64,000 bases of DNA, taken from Lutibacter agarilyticus (GTDB taxonomy: Bacteria; Bacteroidota; Bacteroidia; Flavobacteriales; Flavobacteriaceae). Positions 44,192 through 53,336 of the stretch are shown piece by piece. Position 1 is the first letter of the stretch. Each line of letters begins with the position of its first letter. The stretch covers positions 186,001 through 250,000 of the forward strand of contig NZ_FZNT01000002.1 in the NCBI RefSeq assembly GCF_900188235.1. The letters are read 5' to 3'. The notes beneath the pieces were generated by a model. That model made no database searches. It was not told the DNA's origin and saw only the letters and a list, made by a program, of their open reading frames with translations. Both the position numbers and the translations under genes were made by a program.

Positions 44192-45196
44192 CTAAGGTAC
44201 TTCTACTTGATTTACTATTTGATTGATAATGTCTTCTGAGGTTACATTTTCAGCTTCCGCTTCGTAGGTAATTCCAATACGGTGACGTAAAACATCATGC
44301 ACAACTGCACGTACATCTTCAGGAATTACATATCCTCTTCGTTTTATAAATGCATAACATTTTGCTGCCATAGCTAAGTTTATACTTCCACGAGGAGATG
44401 ATCCAAAGCTTATTAAACCTTTTAAATCTGGTAAGTTATATTTTTCAGGATAACGTGTTGCGAAAATAATATCTAAAATATATTTCTCAATTTTCTCATC
44501 CATATAAACTTCCTTAACAGCGCTTCTAGCTCTGTTAATTTGTTCTATAGAAGCTACCGCATTTACTGTTCCAAAACTTCCTGATAAATTAGCACGCATT
44601 ATTAATTGCTCTTCTGCAATTTTTGGGTAATCAATCACTGTTTTCAGCATAAAACGGTCTACTTGCGCTTCTGGTAAAGGATATGTTCCTTCTTGCTCTA
44701 CAGGGTTTTGAGTTGCCATTACTAAAAAAGGCTCGTCTAACTTAAAAGTAGTATCTCCAATAGTAATTTGGCGCTCTTGCATTGCTTCTAACAAAGCTGA
44801 TTGTACTTTTGCTGGTGCACGGTTAATCTCATCAGCTAATACAAAGTTTGCGAAAATAGGCCCTTTTTTTATGGTGAAATCGTTGTCTTTTACACTGTAA
44901 ATCATAGTTCCAACAACATCGGCTGGCAATAAATCGGGTGTAAATTGAATTCTGCTAAAATCACCTTGAACTGCTTTTGCCAAAGTGTTAATAGCTAGTG
45001 TTTTTGCTAATCCGGGAACCCCTTCTAACAAAATATGTCCGTTCCCTAATAAACCAATAAGCAAACGCTCAATCATGTGCTTTTGACCAACAATTACCTT
45101 GTTCATCTCCATCACCAATAAATCTACAAATGCGCTTTCTTTTTCAATCTTCTCATTGATAGCTTTAATATCTACCGAAACATTATTTTCAATCAT
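44192..45196 (-). CDS. moxR: MoxR family AAA+ ATPase
   Basis: The 334-residue protein has Walker A GVPGLAKT (about 61-68), Walker B NFVLADEINRAPAKVQSALL, and the sensor-1 region VMATQNPVEQEGTYPLPEAQ. MoxR proteins are chaperone-like ATPases that mature VWA-containing partners, here DUF58/BatA/BatB encoded directly downstream. I started at the ATG for MIENNVSV (45196); the upstream ATG at 45256 would add a basic leader not seen in the family. It is the first gene of the Bat operon. Confidence 0.95.
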   Translation of the reverse strand: MIENNVSVDIKAINEKIEKESAFVDLLVMEMNKVIVGQKHMIERLLIGLLGNGHILLEGVPGLAKTLAINTLAKAVQGDFSRIQFTPDLLPADVVGTMIYSVKDNDFTIKKGPIFANFVLADEINRAPAKVQSALLEAMQERQITIGDTTFKLDEPFLVMATQNPVEQEGTYPLPEAQVDRFMLKTVIDYPKIAEEQLIMRANLSGSFGTVNAVASIEQINRARSAVKEVYMDEKIEKYILDIIFATRYPEKYNLPDLKGLISFGSSPRGSINLAMAAKCYAFIKRRGYVIPEDVRAVVHDVLRHRIGITYEAEAENVTSEDIINQIVNQVEVP

Positions 45197-45311
45197 TTTG
45201 TTTTTTTTTAACCGCGTGAATTTAATACACTTTTTTAGAGCATGCAAATAGCACAAATATTTTTTAAAACGTTGTTAAAAATTGGTTAAAAAATGAAGTA
45301 AATAGTGAGGT

Positions 45312-46058
45312 TTAGCAGGTTTTTAACACCAATTGCTTACCTTCAAAAACAGCGTAGGTAAAATAGCTTACCCAATCGCCTGTATTTATGTATTTTGAGT
45401 TGTTTGAGATTGAAATTTCTAGTGGTAAGTGTCGGTGTCCGAAAATAAAAAAATCGTAGTGTTTTTCGGTCAGTTTCTTTTTACAATACAACACAAGCCA
45501 TTCATTTTCTTCACCCAAAAACTTTACATCGTCATCTCCTGAAATTAATTTATTTTTTACTGATAAATATTGTGCTAAAGAAAGCCCAATATCTGGATGT
45601 AACCAACGGTACAACCATTTTGAAAAAGGATTGGTAAACACTTTTTTCATGCGTTTATAACCTTTATCTCCCGGACCTAAACCATCTCCGTGACCTATTA
45701 AAAAAGTTTTATTGTTAAAGGTAAATTCTTTAGGGTGAAAATATACAGGAATATTTAACTCAGTTTCAAAATAATCACGCATCCATAAATCATGATTTCC
45801 TACAAAAAAATAAATTTGAATACCGCTATCTTTCAACTCGGCTAATTTTCCTAAAACCCGCACAAAACCCTTAGGTACTGCTTTTTTGTATTCAAACCAA
45901 AAATCGAAAAGATCGCCTAATAAAAAAAGAATTTCGGCATCTTGTTTAATTTCGTTTAACCAGTTAACGAATTTTTGCTCTCGAATTTTACTTTTTTCAA
46001 CAGTAGGCGCACCAAAATGTTGATCGGATGCGAAATATATTTTCTTTTTAATTTCCAA
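45312..46058 (-). CDS. UDP-2,3-diacylglucosamine diphosphatase (LpxH-like)
   Basis: The 248-residue calcineurin-like metallophosphoesterase has all metal motifs: FASDQHFG (D-x-H, about 9-16), GDLFDFW, GNHD, GHGD and FGHRHLP. LpxH-type enzymes cleave UDP-2,3-diacylglucosamine to lipid X in lipid A synthesis, at the membrane surface. Members with HRH and this length are usually annotated as such in Bacteroidota, but the substrate was not shown here. It is co-directional with ctp, 35 bases downstream of it. Confidence 0.88.
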   Translation of the reverse strand: MEIKKKIYFASDQHFGAPTVEKSKIREQKFVNWLNEIKQDAEILFLLGDLFDFWFEYKKAVPKGFVRVLGKLAELKDSGIQIYFFVGNHDLWMRDYFETELNIPVYFHPKEFTFNNKTFLIGHGDGLGPGDKGYKRMKKVFTNPFSKWLYRWLHPDIGLSLAQYLSVKNKLISGDDDVKFLGEENEWLVLYCKKKLTEKHYDFFIFGHRHLPLEISISNNSKYINTGDWVSYFTYAVFEGKQLVLKTC

Positions 46059-46093
46059 AGTATAATGGATTCTTTAGGCTTCTTTAAGCAAAA

Positions 46094-47728
46094 CTACTCT
46101 TTATTTTTTTCGTTTTCTAATTCTAACACTTTTAAAACCATATTATCATTGGTTAGAGTAATCATAAAAAAACCTGTATCATCAAATAAATTACGAGCTA
46201 TAAATGCATTTAAATAGCGCTTTAAATTTTCTTTTTCATTTGGAGACATTGGAACATTTAAATCTAATTGATTTACATACTTATTAAAAACCTTGTTATC
46301 AGTATCAAAATTTTGAACAAAATCTTTTAACTTCCAAGTTTGCATTTTTTCTCTATTGCTATCAATGTATTTAAATGTAAAATCGTTTAACCCACCATGC
46401 AATTTATTACTATATGTGTTTAACGTATCAATTGGTACAAAAACATCAGGAATAATACCTCCACCACCGTATACAATTTTACCTTTTGGCGTTGTGTATT
46501 TTAATGAATCGTTTACTTTTATGCTGTCTCTTGAAATTAATTCTCCGTTATGAATTCTTTCAACATAATCATTTCCGTAAGCATTTGGAGTTTCGTTGCT
46601 GTATGGTTTTTGAATAGATCTTCCTGTTGGAGTATAATAGCGAGATGTTGTTAAACGCACCGCAGAACCATCACCTAAATCCATTTCTTGTTGCACTAAT
46701 CCTTTCCCAAACGAACGACGACCAACAATGGTTCCTTTATCATTATCTTGAAGTGCACCTGCCACAATTTCACTTGCTGAAGCTGAATTTTGATCAATTA
46801 AAACATATACATTTCCATCTTCAAAACTTCCACGTTGTGTTGCAAAAGATCTATCAACTTGACCTCTCTTATTTTTAGTGAAAACAATTAATTTTCCATC
46901 TTCTAAAAATTCATCAACAATACTGTTTGCGATATCCATAAAACCTCCAGGGTTCCCTCTTAAATCAAGCACCAAAGAAGTCATTCCTTTAGAAATAAGT
47001 TCTTCTAAACCTTCTTTAAACTCGTTGTAAGTAGTTCTTGCAAATCGCTCTACTTTAATATAACCTAATGAAGAATTGATCATAAAATGAGCTGAAACAC
47101 TTTTTAAAGGAACTTCACCACGAACAATAGGGAATTGAATTACCTCATCATTGGTACGACGATAAACCGACACATTTACATTTGTTTCGGGCTCTCCTTT
47201 TAATGATTTTAAAATAGCTGCACTAATTTTCCTATCGGCTAGAATGGTTCCTTCTTCATTCTCAAGTACACCTGCTTTTTTTAATAATTTTTTTCCGAAG
47301 AGCGTATCGTTATCTGCTGAAAGAATTCGATCTCCTGCTTTAATTCCTGCTTTTTCACTAGGACCACCTTCAATTACACTATTAACGGCAATTGAATCTT
47401 GATACATTAAAAACGAAACACCAATACCTACAAATTTACCTTGCATATTTTCGGTAACTTGTTGTAAATCTTCTTTTGGAATATATACAGAATGTGGATC
47501 TAATTTTACCAGCATATTTGTAATAGCTCCGTCTAATAACTCATCGGTATCAACTTCATCAACATAATCGTAATTAATATAATTGATTAGTCTTTTAATT
47601 TTAGCTTCTTTATTATTAGAGCTAAATAAAACCGATTTATTATTAAAATTTAAATTACTTCCAATAAAAACTCCTAAAGCTACTGCTACACCTATAAAAA
47701 ATGGAAAATATACTGTTGCTTTTTTCAT
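46094..47728 (-). CDS. S41 carboxy-terminal processing protease
   Basis: The 544-residue protein has an N-terminal membrane anchor (about 7-27), a PDZ domain (about 95-175, GKFVGIGVSFLMYQDSIAVN), and the S41 catalytic core. The serine is in NSASASEIVAGAL (about 312) and the lysine in GRRSFGKGLVQQ (about 338). This serine-lysine dyad cleaves C-terminal segments of periplasmic proteins. It overlaps the dCMP deaminase stop by one base (TAATG), indicating translational coupling. Confidence 0.94.
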   Translation of the reverse strand: MKKATVYFPFFIGVAVALGVFIGSNLNFNNKSVLFSSNNKEAKIKRLINYINYDYVDEVDTDELLDGAITNMLVKLDPHSVYIPKEDLQQVTENMQGKFVGIGVSFLMYQDSIAVNSVIEGGPSEKAGIKAGDRILSADNDTLFGKKLLKKAGVLENEEGTILADRKISAAILKSLKGEPETNVNVSVYRRTNDEVIQFPIVRGEVPLKSVSAHFMINSSLGYIKVERFARTTYNEFKEGLEELISKGMTSLVLDLRGNPGGFMDIANSIVDEFLEDGKLIVFTKNKRGQVDRSFATQRGSFEDGNVYVLIDQNSASASEIVAGALQDNDKGTIVGRRSFGKGLVQQEMDLGDGSAVRLTTSRYYTPTGRSIQKPYSNETPNAYGNDYVERIHNGELISRDSIKVNDSLKYTTPKGKIVYGGGGIIPDVFVPIDTLNTYSNKLHGGLNDFTFKYIDSNREKMQTWKLKDFVQNFDTDNKVFNKYVNQLDLNVPMSPNEKENLKRYLNAFIARNLFDDTGFFMITLTNDNMVLKVLELENEKNKE

Positions 47729-48153
47729 TATAAATTTTTCAAATAAGTTAACTCTACACCCGCTTTTTTCAAAAAGTCAATTCCTGTAGTATCTTTATAT
47801 TCATTGGCATAAACAACTCGTTTTATTCCTGATTGATGAATTAGCTTGCTACACTCTTTACAAGGCGATAGTGTAATATATAAGGTTGCTCCTTTACAAG
47901 ATTGTGTGGAAGCTGCTACTTTTAAAATTGCATTTGCTTCTGCATGTAAAACATACCATTTTGTATAGTTTTCATCATCTTCACAGCAGTTTTCAAAACC
48001 CGATGGAGTTCCATTATAACCATCAGAAATAATCATTCGGTCTTTTACAATTAAGGCTCCCACTTGTTTCCTATCGCAATACGATAATTTTGCCCACTCT
48101 AACGCCATTCTCATATAGGCTGTATCGTACTTTAATTGTTTTTTCTTTTTCAT
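47728..48153 (-). CDS. Deoxycytidylate deaminase family protein
   Basis: The 141-residue zinc deaminase converts dCMP to dUMP for thymidylate synthesis. The zinc-binding HAE is in LHAEANAIL (about 71-73) and PCKEC (about 98-102). The substrate loop EWAKLSYCDRKQVGALIVKD and GYNGTPSGFENC are typical of dCMP deaminases and ComEB-like proteins. No allosteric extension is present. It is the first gene in the ctp/lpxH-like set. Confidence 0.92.
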   Translation of the reverse strand: MKKKKQLKYDTAYMRMALEWAKLSYCDRKQVGALIVKDRMIISDGYNGTPSGFENCCEDDENYTKWYVLHAEANAILKVAASTQSCKGATLYITLSPCKECSKLIHQSGIKRVVYANEYKDTTGIDFLKKAGVELTYLKNL

Positions 48154-48208
48154 TTTTTTGATATTGCTACGAAAATAGTAAGATTCTTATAATTACACCG
48201 TTAAAAAT

Positions 48209-48793
48209 TTACCAAATCCAGTTATTAATTAACATTGGAATAGTTACACCAATTACTATTGAAGAAATAATTAGTATCCAATCGCGCTTTGAAAAACGAA
48301 ATATTGTTTGAAAAATAAATCCTAAAAGTAAGATTAAAATTACAATAACTACCTGAGCTAATTCAACCCCTAAAGCAAACTCTAACAGTGGAATTAATTT
48401 TGTGGTTGAAGAACCAATTAACATTTTAAAGTACCCTGAAAATCCTAAACCATGAATCAACCCAAAAAATAATGCAAAAAATAAATTGGTATTTGTTTTG
48501 GTATCTTTTGACGCTGTTTTAGCATAAAAAATATTCACCAATGCTGTTACAAATATGGTTAATGGAATTAAAAATTCTATCCAAACTTTACTAACTGAAA
48601 CTACATTATACGCTGCTAGCACTAAAGAAATAGTATGGCCAATTGTAAAGAGTGTAATTAGCCAAAATATTTTCTTCCAGTTTTTAAAATCATATACTAC
48701 AGTTAGGGCAATTAAAAAAAGTACGTGATCATATGCTCTCCAGTCTAAAACGTGAAAAAAGCCTTCTTTTACAAAAAAGATTAAATTATCCAT
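48209..48793 (-). CDS. HupE/UreJ-like membrane protein
   Basis: The 194-residue protein has about six membrane helices. Conserved histidines in GFFHVLDWRAYDHVLFLIAL, FTIGHTISLVLAAYNVVS and FGLIHGLGFSGYFK fit the HupE/UreJ_2 family, whose relatives handle metals such as nickel or are found near secondary transporters. No hydrogenase or urease gene is present in the window, so substrate is open. It is monocistronic with a promoter upstream. Confidence 0.87.
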   Translation of the reverse strand: MDNLIFFVKEGFFHVLDWRAYDHVLFLIALTVVYDFKNWKKIFWLITLFTIGHTISLVLAAYNVVSVSKVWIEFLIPLTIFVTALVNIFYAKTASKDTKTNTNLFFALFFGLIHGLGFSGYFKMLIGSSTTKLIPLLEFALGVELAQVVIVILILLLGFIFQTIFRFSKRDWILIISSIVIGVTIPMLINNWIW

Positions 48794-48814
48794 GGGGGTT
48801 TAAATTAAGTTGCT

Positions 48815-48841
48815 CAAATATAGAAAATGTTAGTTATTCAA
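48815..48841 (-). promoter_or_regulatory. Promoter upstream of the HupE/UreJ-like gene
   Basis: Minus strand: TTG, 16 bases, TATATTTG, ending 22 bases before the start codon. Confidence 0.5.
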
Positions 48842-48844
48842 GGA

Positions 48845-50329
48845 TTACTGAAACCAATTATTTACAATAGCTAGCTCAATTGGCTTTGCAGTTTTATGTA
48901 TAAATTCGTTTTTAGCAGCAGCATACTCGTAATCCTTTCCCCATTCTTCATAATTTTCTGCAACTTGTTTTATGCTTTCGCAAACATATAAAACTTCTTC
49001 ATTAGTAATTGTTGGGTGAATAGACATACGAATCCAACCTGGGCGCTCGGTTAAGCAACCTTCAACAATTTGTTTTTCTATATCTTTTGAAGTTTTTTGA
49101 TCTACGTGCAATAAAAAATGTCCGTAAGTTCCAGCACAAGAACAACCTCCACGTGTTTGCACCCCAAAACGATCATTCAACAATTTCACAATTAAATTGT
49201 AGTGTACTTTTTCAATAAAAAAAGAAAAAATTCCTAAACGATCTTTGTGCTGTTCGGCTAAGATTTTAAGGTTTGGTATGTGCTGTAATTTTTCAAAAAC
49301 AATTTCATTAATCTCGTGCTCTCTATCCAATATATTTTGAACACCCATTTTATCTTTTAACTGAATAGCCAACGCAATTTTAATACTTTGTAAAAATCCG
49401 GGTGTACCGCCATCTTCACGTGTTTCAATATCATCAATATAATCGTGATCTCCCCAAGGGTTTGTGTAATTTACAGTACCACCTCCTGGGTTGTCAGGTA
49501 TCATATTCTTATACAATTTTTTATTAAATACAAGCACTCCTGAAGTACCTGGCCCACCTAAAAATTTATGCGGAGAAAAGAAAACAGCATCTAAATAAGC
49601 CGTTTCATCTTCAGGATGCATATTTATATCAACATACGGTGCTGAACACGCAAAATCAACAAAACAAAGTCCGCCATATTCGTGAATAATTTTAGCAATT
49701 TGATGATAATCAGTTCTAATTCCTGTTACATTTGAACACGATGTTACTGAAGCAATTTTAATAGGACGCTCTTTGTGTTCTTCTAGTAATTTTTTAAAAC
49801 TTTCAAAACAAATTAAACCAGACTCTTCACAAGGAATTATAGCTACATCGGCAATAGTTTCTAACCAAGAAGTTTGGTTAGAGTGATGTTCCATGTGCGA
49901 AATAAAAACAATTGGTTTTAATTCTTTTGGCACATTTGTAAATTCCTTTAAATTTTCAGCAACCTTTAAACCTAAAATACGTTGAAACTTATTTACAACG
50001 CCTGTCATTCCTGTTCCGTCAGTTATCAAAACATCATCAGCACCTGCATTTACATGTGCTTTAATAATGCTTCTAGCTTTGTGGTAAGCCATTGTCATTG
50101 CAGAGCCTGTAATAGAAGTTTCGGTATGAGTATTTGCAACAAAAGGACCAAAATCATTCAGCAATTTTTCTTCAATAGGTCTGTATAATCTTCCACTTGC
50201 GGTCCAATCGGTATAAATAATATCTTTTGTTCCACAAGGAGATTCAAAAGAAGCATTAACACCTACAATGTTTTTTCTGAACTGCTGAAAGTAGTTTTCT
50301 AAATCTGATTTATTTTCTAAAATACTCAT
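48845..50329 (-). CDS. Class V aminotransferase-fold PLP enzyme
   Basis: The 494-residue cytoplasmic enzyme belongs to the cysteine desulfurase/selenocysteine lyase-like branch of fold type I. The PLP lysine is in FFSPHKFLGGPGTSG (about 252). Other family segments are YTDWTASGRLYRPIEEKLL, NTHTETSITG, FVDFACSAPY and RGGCSCAGTYGHFLL. The terminal cysteine in SCAG is characteristic of desulfurase-type loops. Its metabolic partner is unclear. It begins 15 bases after the dsbD stop, so the two are likely co-transcribed, with dsbD first. Confidence 0.9.
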   Translation of the reverse strand: MSILENKSDLENYFQQFRKNIVGVNASFESPCGTKDIIYTDWTASGRLYRPIEEKLLNDFGPFVANTHTETSITGSAMTMAYHKARSIIKAHVNAGADDVLITDGTGMTGVVNKFQRILGLKVAENLKEFTNVPKELKPIVFISHMEHHSNQTSWLETIADVAIIPCEESGLICFESFKKLLEEHKERPIKIASVTSCSNVTGIRTDYHQIAKIIHEYGGLCFVDFACSAPYVDINMHPEDETAYLDAVFFSPHKFLGGPGTSGVLVFNKKLYKNMIPDNPGGGTVNYTNPWGDHDYIDDIETREDGGTPGFLQSIKIALAIQLKDKMGVQNILDREHEINEIVFEKLQHIPNLKILAEQHKDRLGIFSFFIEKVHYNLIVKLLNDRFGVQTRGGCSCAGTYGHFLLHVDQKTSKDIEKQIVEGCLTERPGWIRMSIHPTITNEEVLYVCESIKQVAENYEEWGKDYEYAAAKNEFIHKTAKPIELAIVNNWFQ

Positions 50330-50343
50330 TACAATTAATCAAT

Positions 50344-52308
50344 TTATTTAAAGTTTGAAATACCCTCTTTTAACCATTCATGGTATTCATCAACATTAGG
50401 AGTATAAGCCGCTGGTTCATTTAAATTTTCTTCATTTAAATCCATTAACACATAAAACGGTTGTGCGTTTGCGCCAAATTTTAAGGTTTGTAATTCGCTC
50501 CACTTTTGACCAATATATTTTAACTTTTTCCCCGGACGCAATTTTGAATCTATCACTTCATTATTTGGCAATGGTCTTTTATCATCAACATATAAAGAAA
50601 TTAACACTACTTCATTTCTTAAAATTGGTAAAATTTTATCTTTTGCCCACACGTTTTGTTCCATTTTTCTACAATTTACACAAGCGTGCCCCGTAAAATC
50701 GAGCATAATAGGTTTGTTTACTTTTTTGGCATACGCAACACCTAAATCGTAATCGTTAAAAGCTAAAATATTATGCGGTGGCATTAAATGCGCACCTTCA
50801 GGAATTTCAGCATGCGCATCTCCAATTTCTAAACCATCACTTAATTTTGTAAATCCAACACCGTAAGGCGATTCACTGTAATGTTGCGCTGGCGGAAATG
50901 CACTTATTAAATTTAATGGCGCCCCCCAAAGTCCAGGTAACATATACAATGTAAATGTTAAGGACAACAATCCTAAACTTAATCTTCCTACGGAAATATG
51001 TGTTAATGGAGAATCATGTGGCAATTGTATTTTTCCGAAGAGATACAGCGCCAAAACTCCAAAAATAGCAATCCAAATAGCAATAAACACTTCGCGTTCT
51101 AACCAATGTAATTGCAGCACCAAATCGGCGTTTGATAAAAATTTAAATGCCAGGGCTAATTCTAAAAATCCTAAAACTACTTTTACTGTATTTAACCATC
51201 CACCAGATTTTGGTAACGAATTTAACCATCCTGGGAATGCCGCAAATAATGCAAATGGAATTGCCAAGGCTAATGAAAACCCTAACATTCCAATAATTGG
51301 TCCTACCTGATTTCCACCGGCAGCAGCTTCAACCAATAAAGTACCAACAATTGGCCCTGTACACGAAAATGAAACAATTGCTAAAGCTAATGCCATAAAG
51401 AAGATTCCAATCATTCCACCTCTATCAGCTTGCGCATCAACTTTGGTTCCCCAAGAGCTTGGTAATGTAATTTCGAAAGCACCTAAGAATGAAACTGCAA
51501 AAACAATTAACAATAAAAAGAATACTACATTAAACCAAACATTTGTTGATAGCGCATTTAACGCATCAGCACCAAAAATTGCACTTACTAAAGACCCTAA
51601 CAACACGTAAATAATAACAATTGATAAGCCGTAAATAATTGCATTTTTAATACCTTGAGCCTTGCTCTTACTTTGTTTTGTGAAAAAGCTAACAGTCATA
51701 GGAATCATAGGGAAAACGCACGGTGTTAACAATGCTGCAAACCCTGAAAAAAAGGCGATGATAAAAATCCCCAACAAACTTCTGTCTGAAGATTTCTTTT
51801 TTTCTTGTTTTACAACTGTATCGGTTTTTGCCTTATTATCGCTCGTTATAATTCCATTTTTTGAAATTGAAAACTCTAAATCAATAAAAGTTGGTGGTAA
51901 ACAGTTGGAATCGTCGCACACCATAAATTCAACTTCACCTACAATTAAAGCACCTTCAGCATTCAATAATTTTATACGTTGTTTAAAAGTAGCACTGTTT
52001 TCAAAATATTTAATTTTCATATTAAAAACAGAATCGTCAACTGTATGCCCTTCTTCTTCGGAAGTTTCTCCTATTAACTCAAAATCTTCTGAAGCTGTAA
52101 ACGCAAAAGATGTTGCAATTGGACCATCTTCAGGTACATTTTGAGAGTACAAATGCCAGTTGGATTCTATGCTTGCATTTATGAGTAAATTATATTCGGT
52201 ATCTGAAATTTTTTCAGTTGAAGTTGACCATTTTACAGGTTCATGAATTTGTGCAGTACTTACCGTACTAATAACTACACTAAATAGCAGTAAAAATAAA
52301 TTTTTCAT
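50344..52308 (-). CDS. Thiol:disulfide interchange protein DsbD-like
   Basis: The 654-residue protein transfers electrons from cytoplasmic thioredoxin to the periplasm. After the signal (MKNLFLLLFSVVISTVSTA) comes a DsbD-alpha-like domain (about 22-160, EPVKWSTSTEKISDTEYNLL), a transmembrane CcdA-like core with paired cysteines in TPCVFPMIPM and SFSCTGPIVG, and a C-terminal thioredoxin domain with CVNC (about 540) and DFTGHACVNCRKMEQ. It may supply reductant to the TlpA-like proteins in this window. The start at 52308 begins a signal; upstream ATGs are unlikely. Confidence 0.92.
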   Translation of the reverse strand: MKNLFLLLFSVVISTVSTAQIHEPVKWSTSTEKISDTEYNLLINASIESNWHLYSQNVPEDGPIATSFAFTASEDFELIGETSEEEGHTVDDSVFNMKIKYFENSATFKQRIKLLNAEGALIVGEVEFMVCDDSNCLPPTFIDLEFSISKNGIITSDNKAKTDTVVKQEKKKSSDRSLLGIFIIAFFSGFAALLTPCVFPMIPMTVSFFTKQSKSKAQGIKNAIIYGLSIVIIYVLLGSLVSAIFGADALNALSTNVWFNVVFFLLLIVFAVSFLGAFEITLPSSWGTKVDAQADRGGMIGIFFMALALAIVSFSCTGPIVGTLLVEAAAGGNQVGPIIGMLGFSLALAIPFALFAAFPGWLNSLPKSGGWLNTVKVVLGFLELALAFKFLSNADLVLQLHWLEREVFIAIWIAIFGVLALYLFGKIQLPHDSPLTHISVGRLSLGLLSLTFTLYMLPGLWGAPLNLISAFPPAQHYSESPYGVGFTKLSDGLEIGDAHAEIPEGAHLMPPHNILAFNDYDLGVAYAKKVNKPIMLDFTGHACVNCRKMEQNVWAKDKILPILRNEVVLISLYVDDKRPLPNNEVIDSKLRPGKKLKYIGQKWSELQTLKFGANAQPFYVLMDLNEENLNEPAAYTPNVDEYHEWLKEGISNFK

Positions 52309-52335
52309 AAAACTTATGTACATTTTGAAAGTTGT

Positions 52336-52343
52336 CAAAATTA
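52336..52343 (-). promoter_or_regulatory. -7 box upstream of dsbD
   Basis: The minus strand reads TAATTTTG, 28 bases before the dsbD start. No -33 TTG is visible at standard spacing. The rest of the 350-base spacer to 52658 holds no supported gene. Confidence 0.4.
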
Positions 52344-52642
52344 ATCAATAATAGTCAATCAGTCGTAATTTAATTCAAATACCCTCACTTGCGTTTTGTT
52401 AAAATTTTCACAATTAAGCCTTACTAACAATTAAATTACAACCAGCAAATGAACATAAATGGTGCGCCATTCACAATAACTATTTTATAAAATAGGGTTT
52501 TACCTTACAAAATTTAGGCTGTTTCCATAAACATTGCACCCTGCACTAAAATAAGCTTATTAGCGTTTTTTTATAATCGTATTTCGTAATATATTTGAAG
52601 TATCTATAGGAATAATTATAACCCCAAAGACTTCTTTATAGT

Positions 52643-52675
52643 AAAAAAAGGATTCATTTTAAATGAATCCTTTTT
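52643..52675 (-). terminator. Terminator overlapping the response regulator stop
   Basis: A perfect stem of GGATTCATTT (52650-52659) with AAATGAATCC (52661-52670) is flanked by A- and T-runs. The last codons of the regulator and its stop codon form one arm. Confidence 0.85.
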
Positions 52676-53336
52676 CTTTTGCTTTCAATATTAATTCTCT
52701 ATCATCATTCTCTTTAACTTCAAAAAGAACTTTTAACTGTTTTTTCCTTTTTTCGAGCCCTGTCATAGACATTGGAATAATTGAAGGAAGATCTTTCATT
52801 TTTGTTCCAATTGACATTTCATATAGCAATTGGCGATCAATTTTATCTAATTTATAATCGCTTGAAGATTGTTTTCTAAACAATTCTAAAACAGATTTAC
52901 TATAATAAGGAGTATCAGCTAAAATTGATTTTATAGAGGTAACTAACTCGTTTTTATTTACATCATTTTTAATTAAAAAACCATCAGGATTTACATTTTT
53001 TAAAATGACTTGAATACGGTAATTATCGTTGAATGTTGTGGCAATAATAATTTTGCATGTTGGTAAAACTTGCCTAATTTTCACACCAATATCTTCACCC
53101 GACAAAAATTTACCATCAGACGAAGGAGGTAAGGATATATCTAAAAATACAATATCTATACCGTTTGTTTTAGCAGCTTTATTAATTTCTTCAATTGCAT
53201 CATCGCAATTATTTACAATTGAAATATCAAACTCAACATCTATATTTTCTGAGCTTATAAAATCAAAGGCACTTTTATAAGCATCAGCTATGATTGGGTG
53301 ATCATCAACTATTAATACATTATAAATTTTACTCAT
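52659..53336 (-). CDS. Response regulator with helix-turn-helix output
   Basis: The 226-residue protein has a receiver domain (about 1-125) with acidic pair VDDHP, the phospho-acceptor in DIVFLDISLPP (Asp about 63), the threonine in TTFND, and lysine in FLIKND. The C-terminal LuxR-like helix-turn-helix (about 165-226) reads IDRQLLYEMSIGTKMKDLPS then a recognition helix MTGLEKRKKQLKVLFE. I started at 53336 (MSKIYNVLIVDDHP); the ATG overlaps the kinase stop by 8 bases. It pairs with the TPR sensor kinase upstream. Confidence 0.9.
   Translation of the reverse strand: MSKIYNVLIVDDHPIIADAYKSAFDFISSENIDVEFDISIVNNCDDAIEEINKAAKTNGIDIVFLDISLPPSSDGKFLSGEDIGVKIRQVLPTCKIIIATTFNDNYRIQVILKNVNPDGFLIKNDVNKNELVTSIKSILADTPYYSKSVLELFRKQSSSDYKLDKIDRQLLYEMSIGTKMKDLPSIIPMSMTGLEKRKKQLKVLFEVKENDDRELILKAKEKGFI

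Noticed and set aside
52590..52642. Plus-strand TATATTTG box followed by the bidirectional stem at 52643, suggesting a small RNA
   Set aside because: No -33 box and no conserved structure between box and stem; too weak to call.
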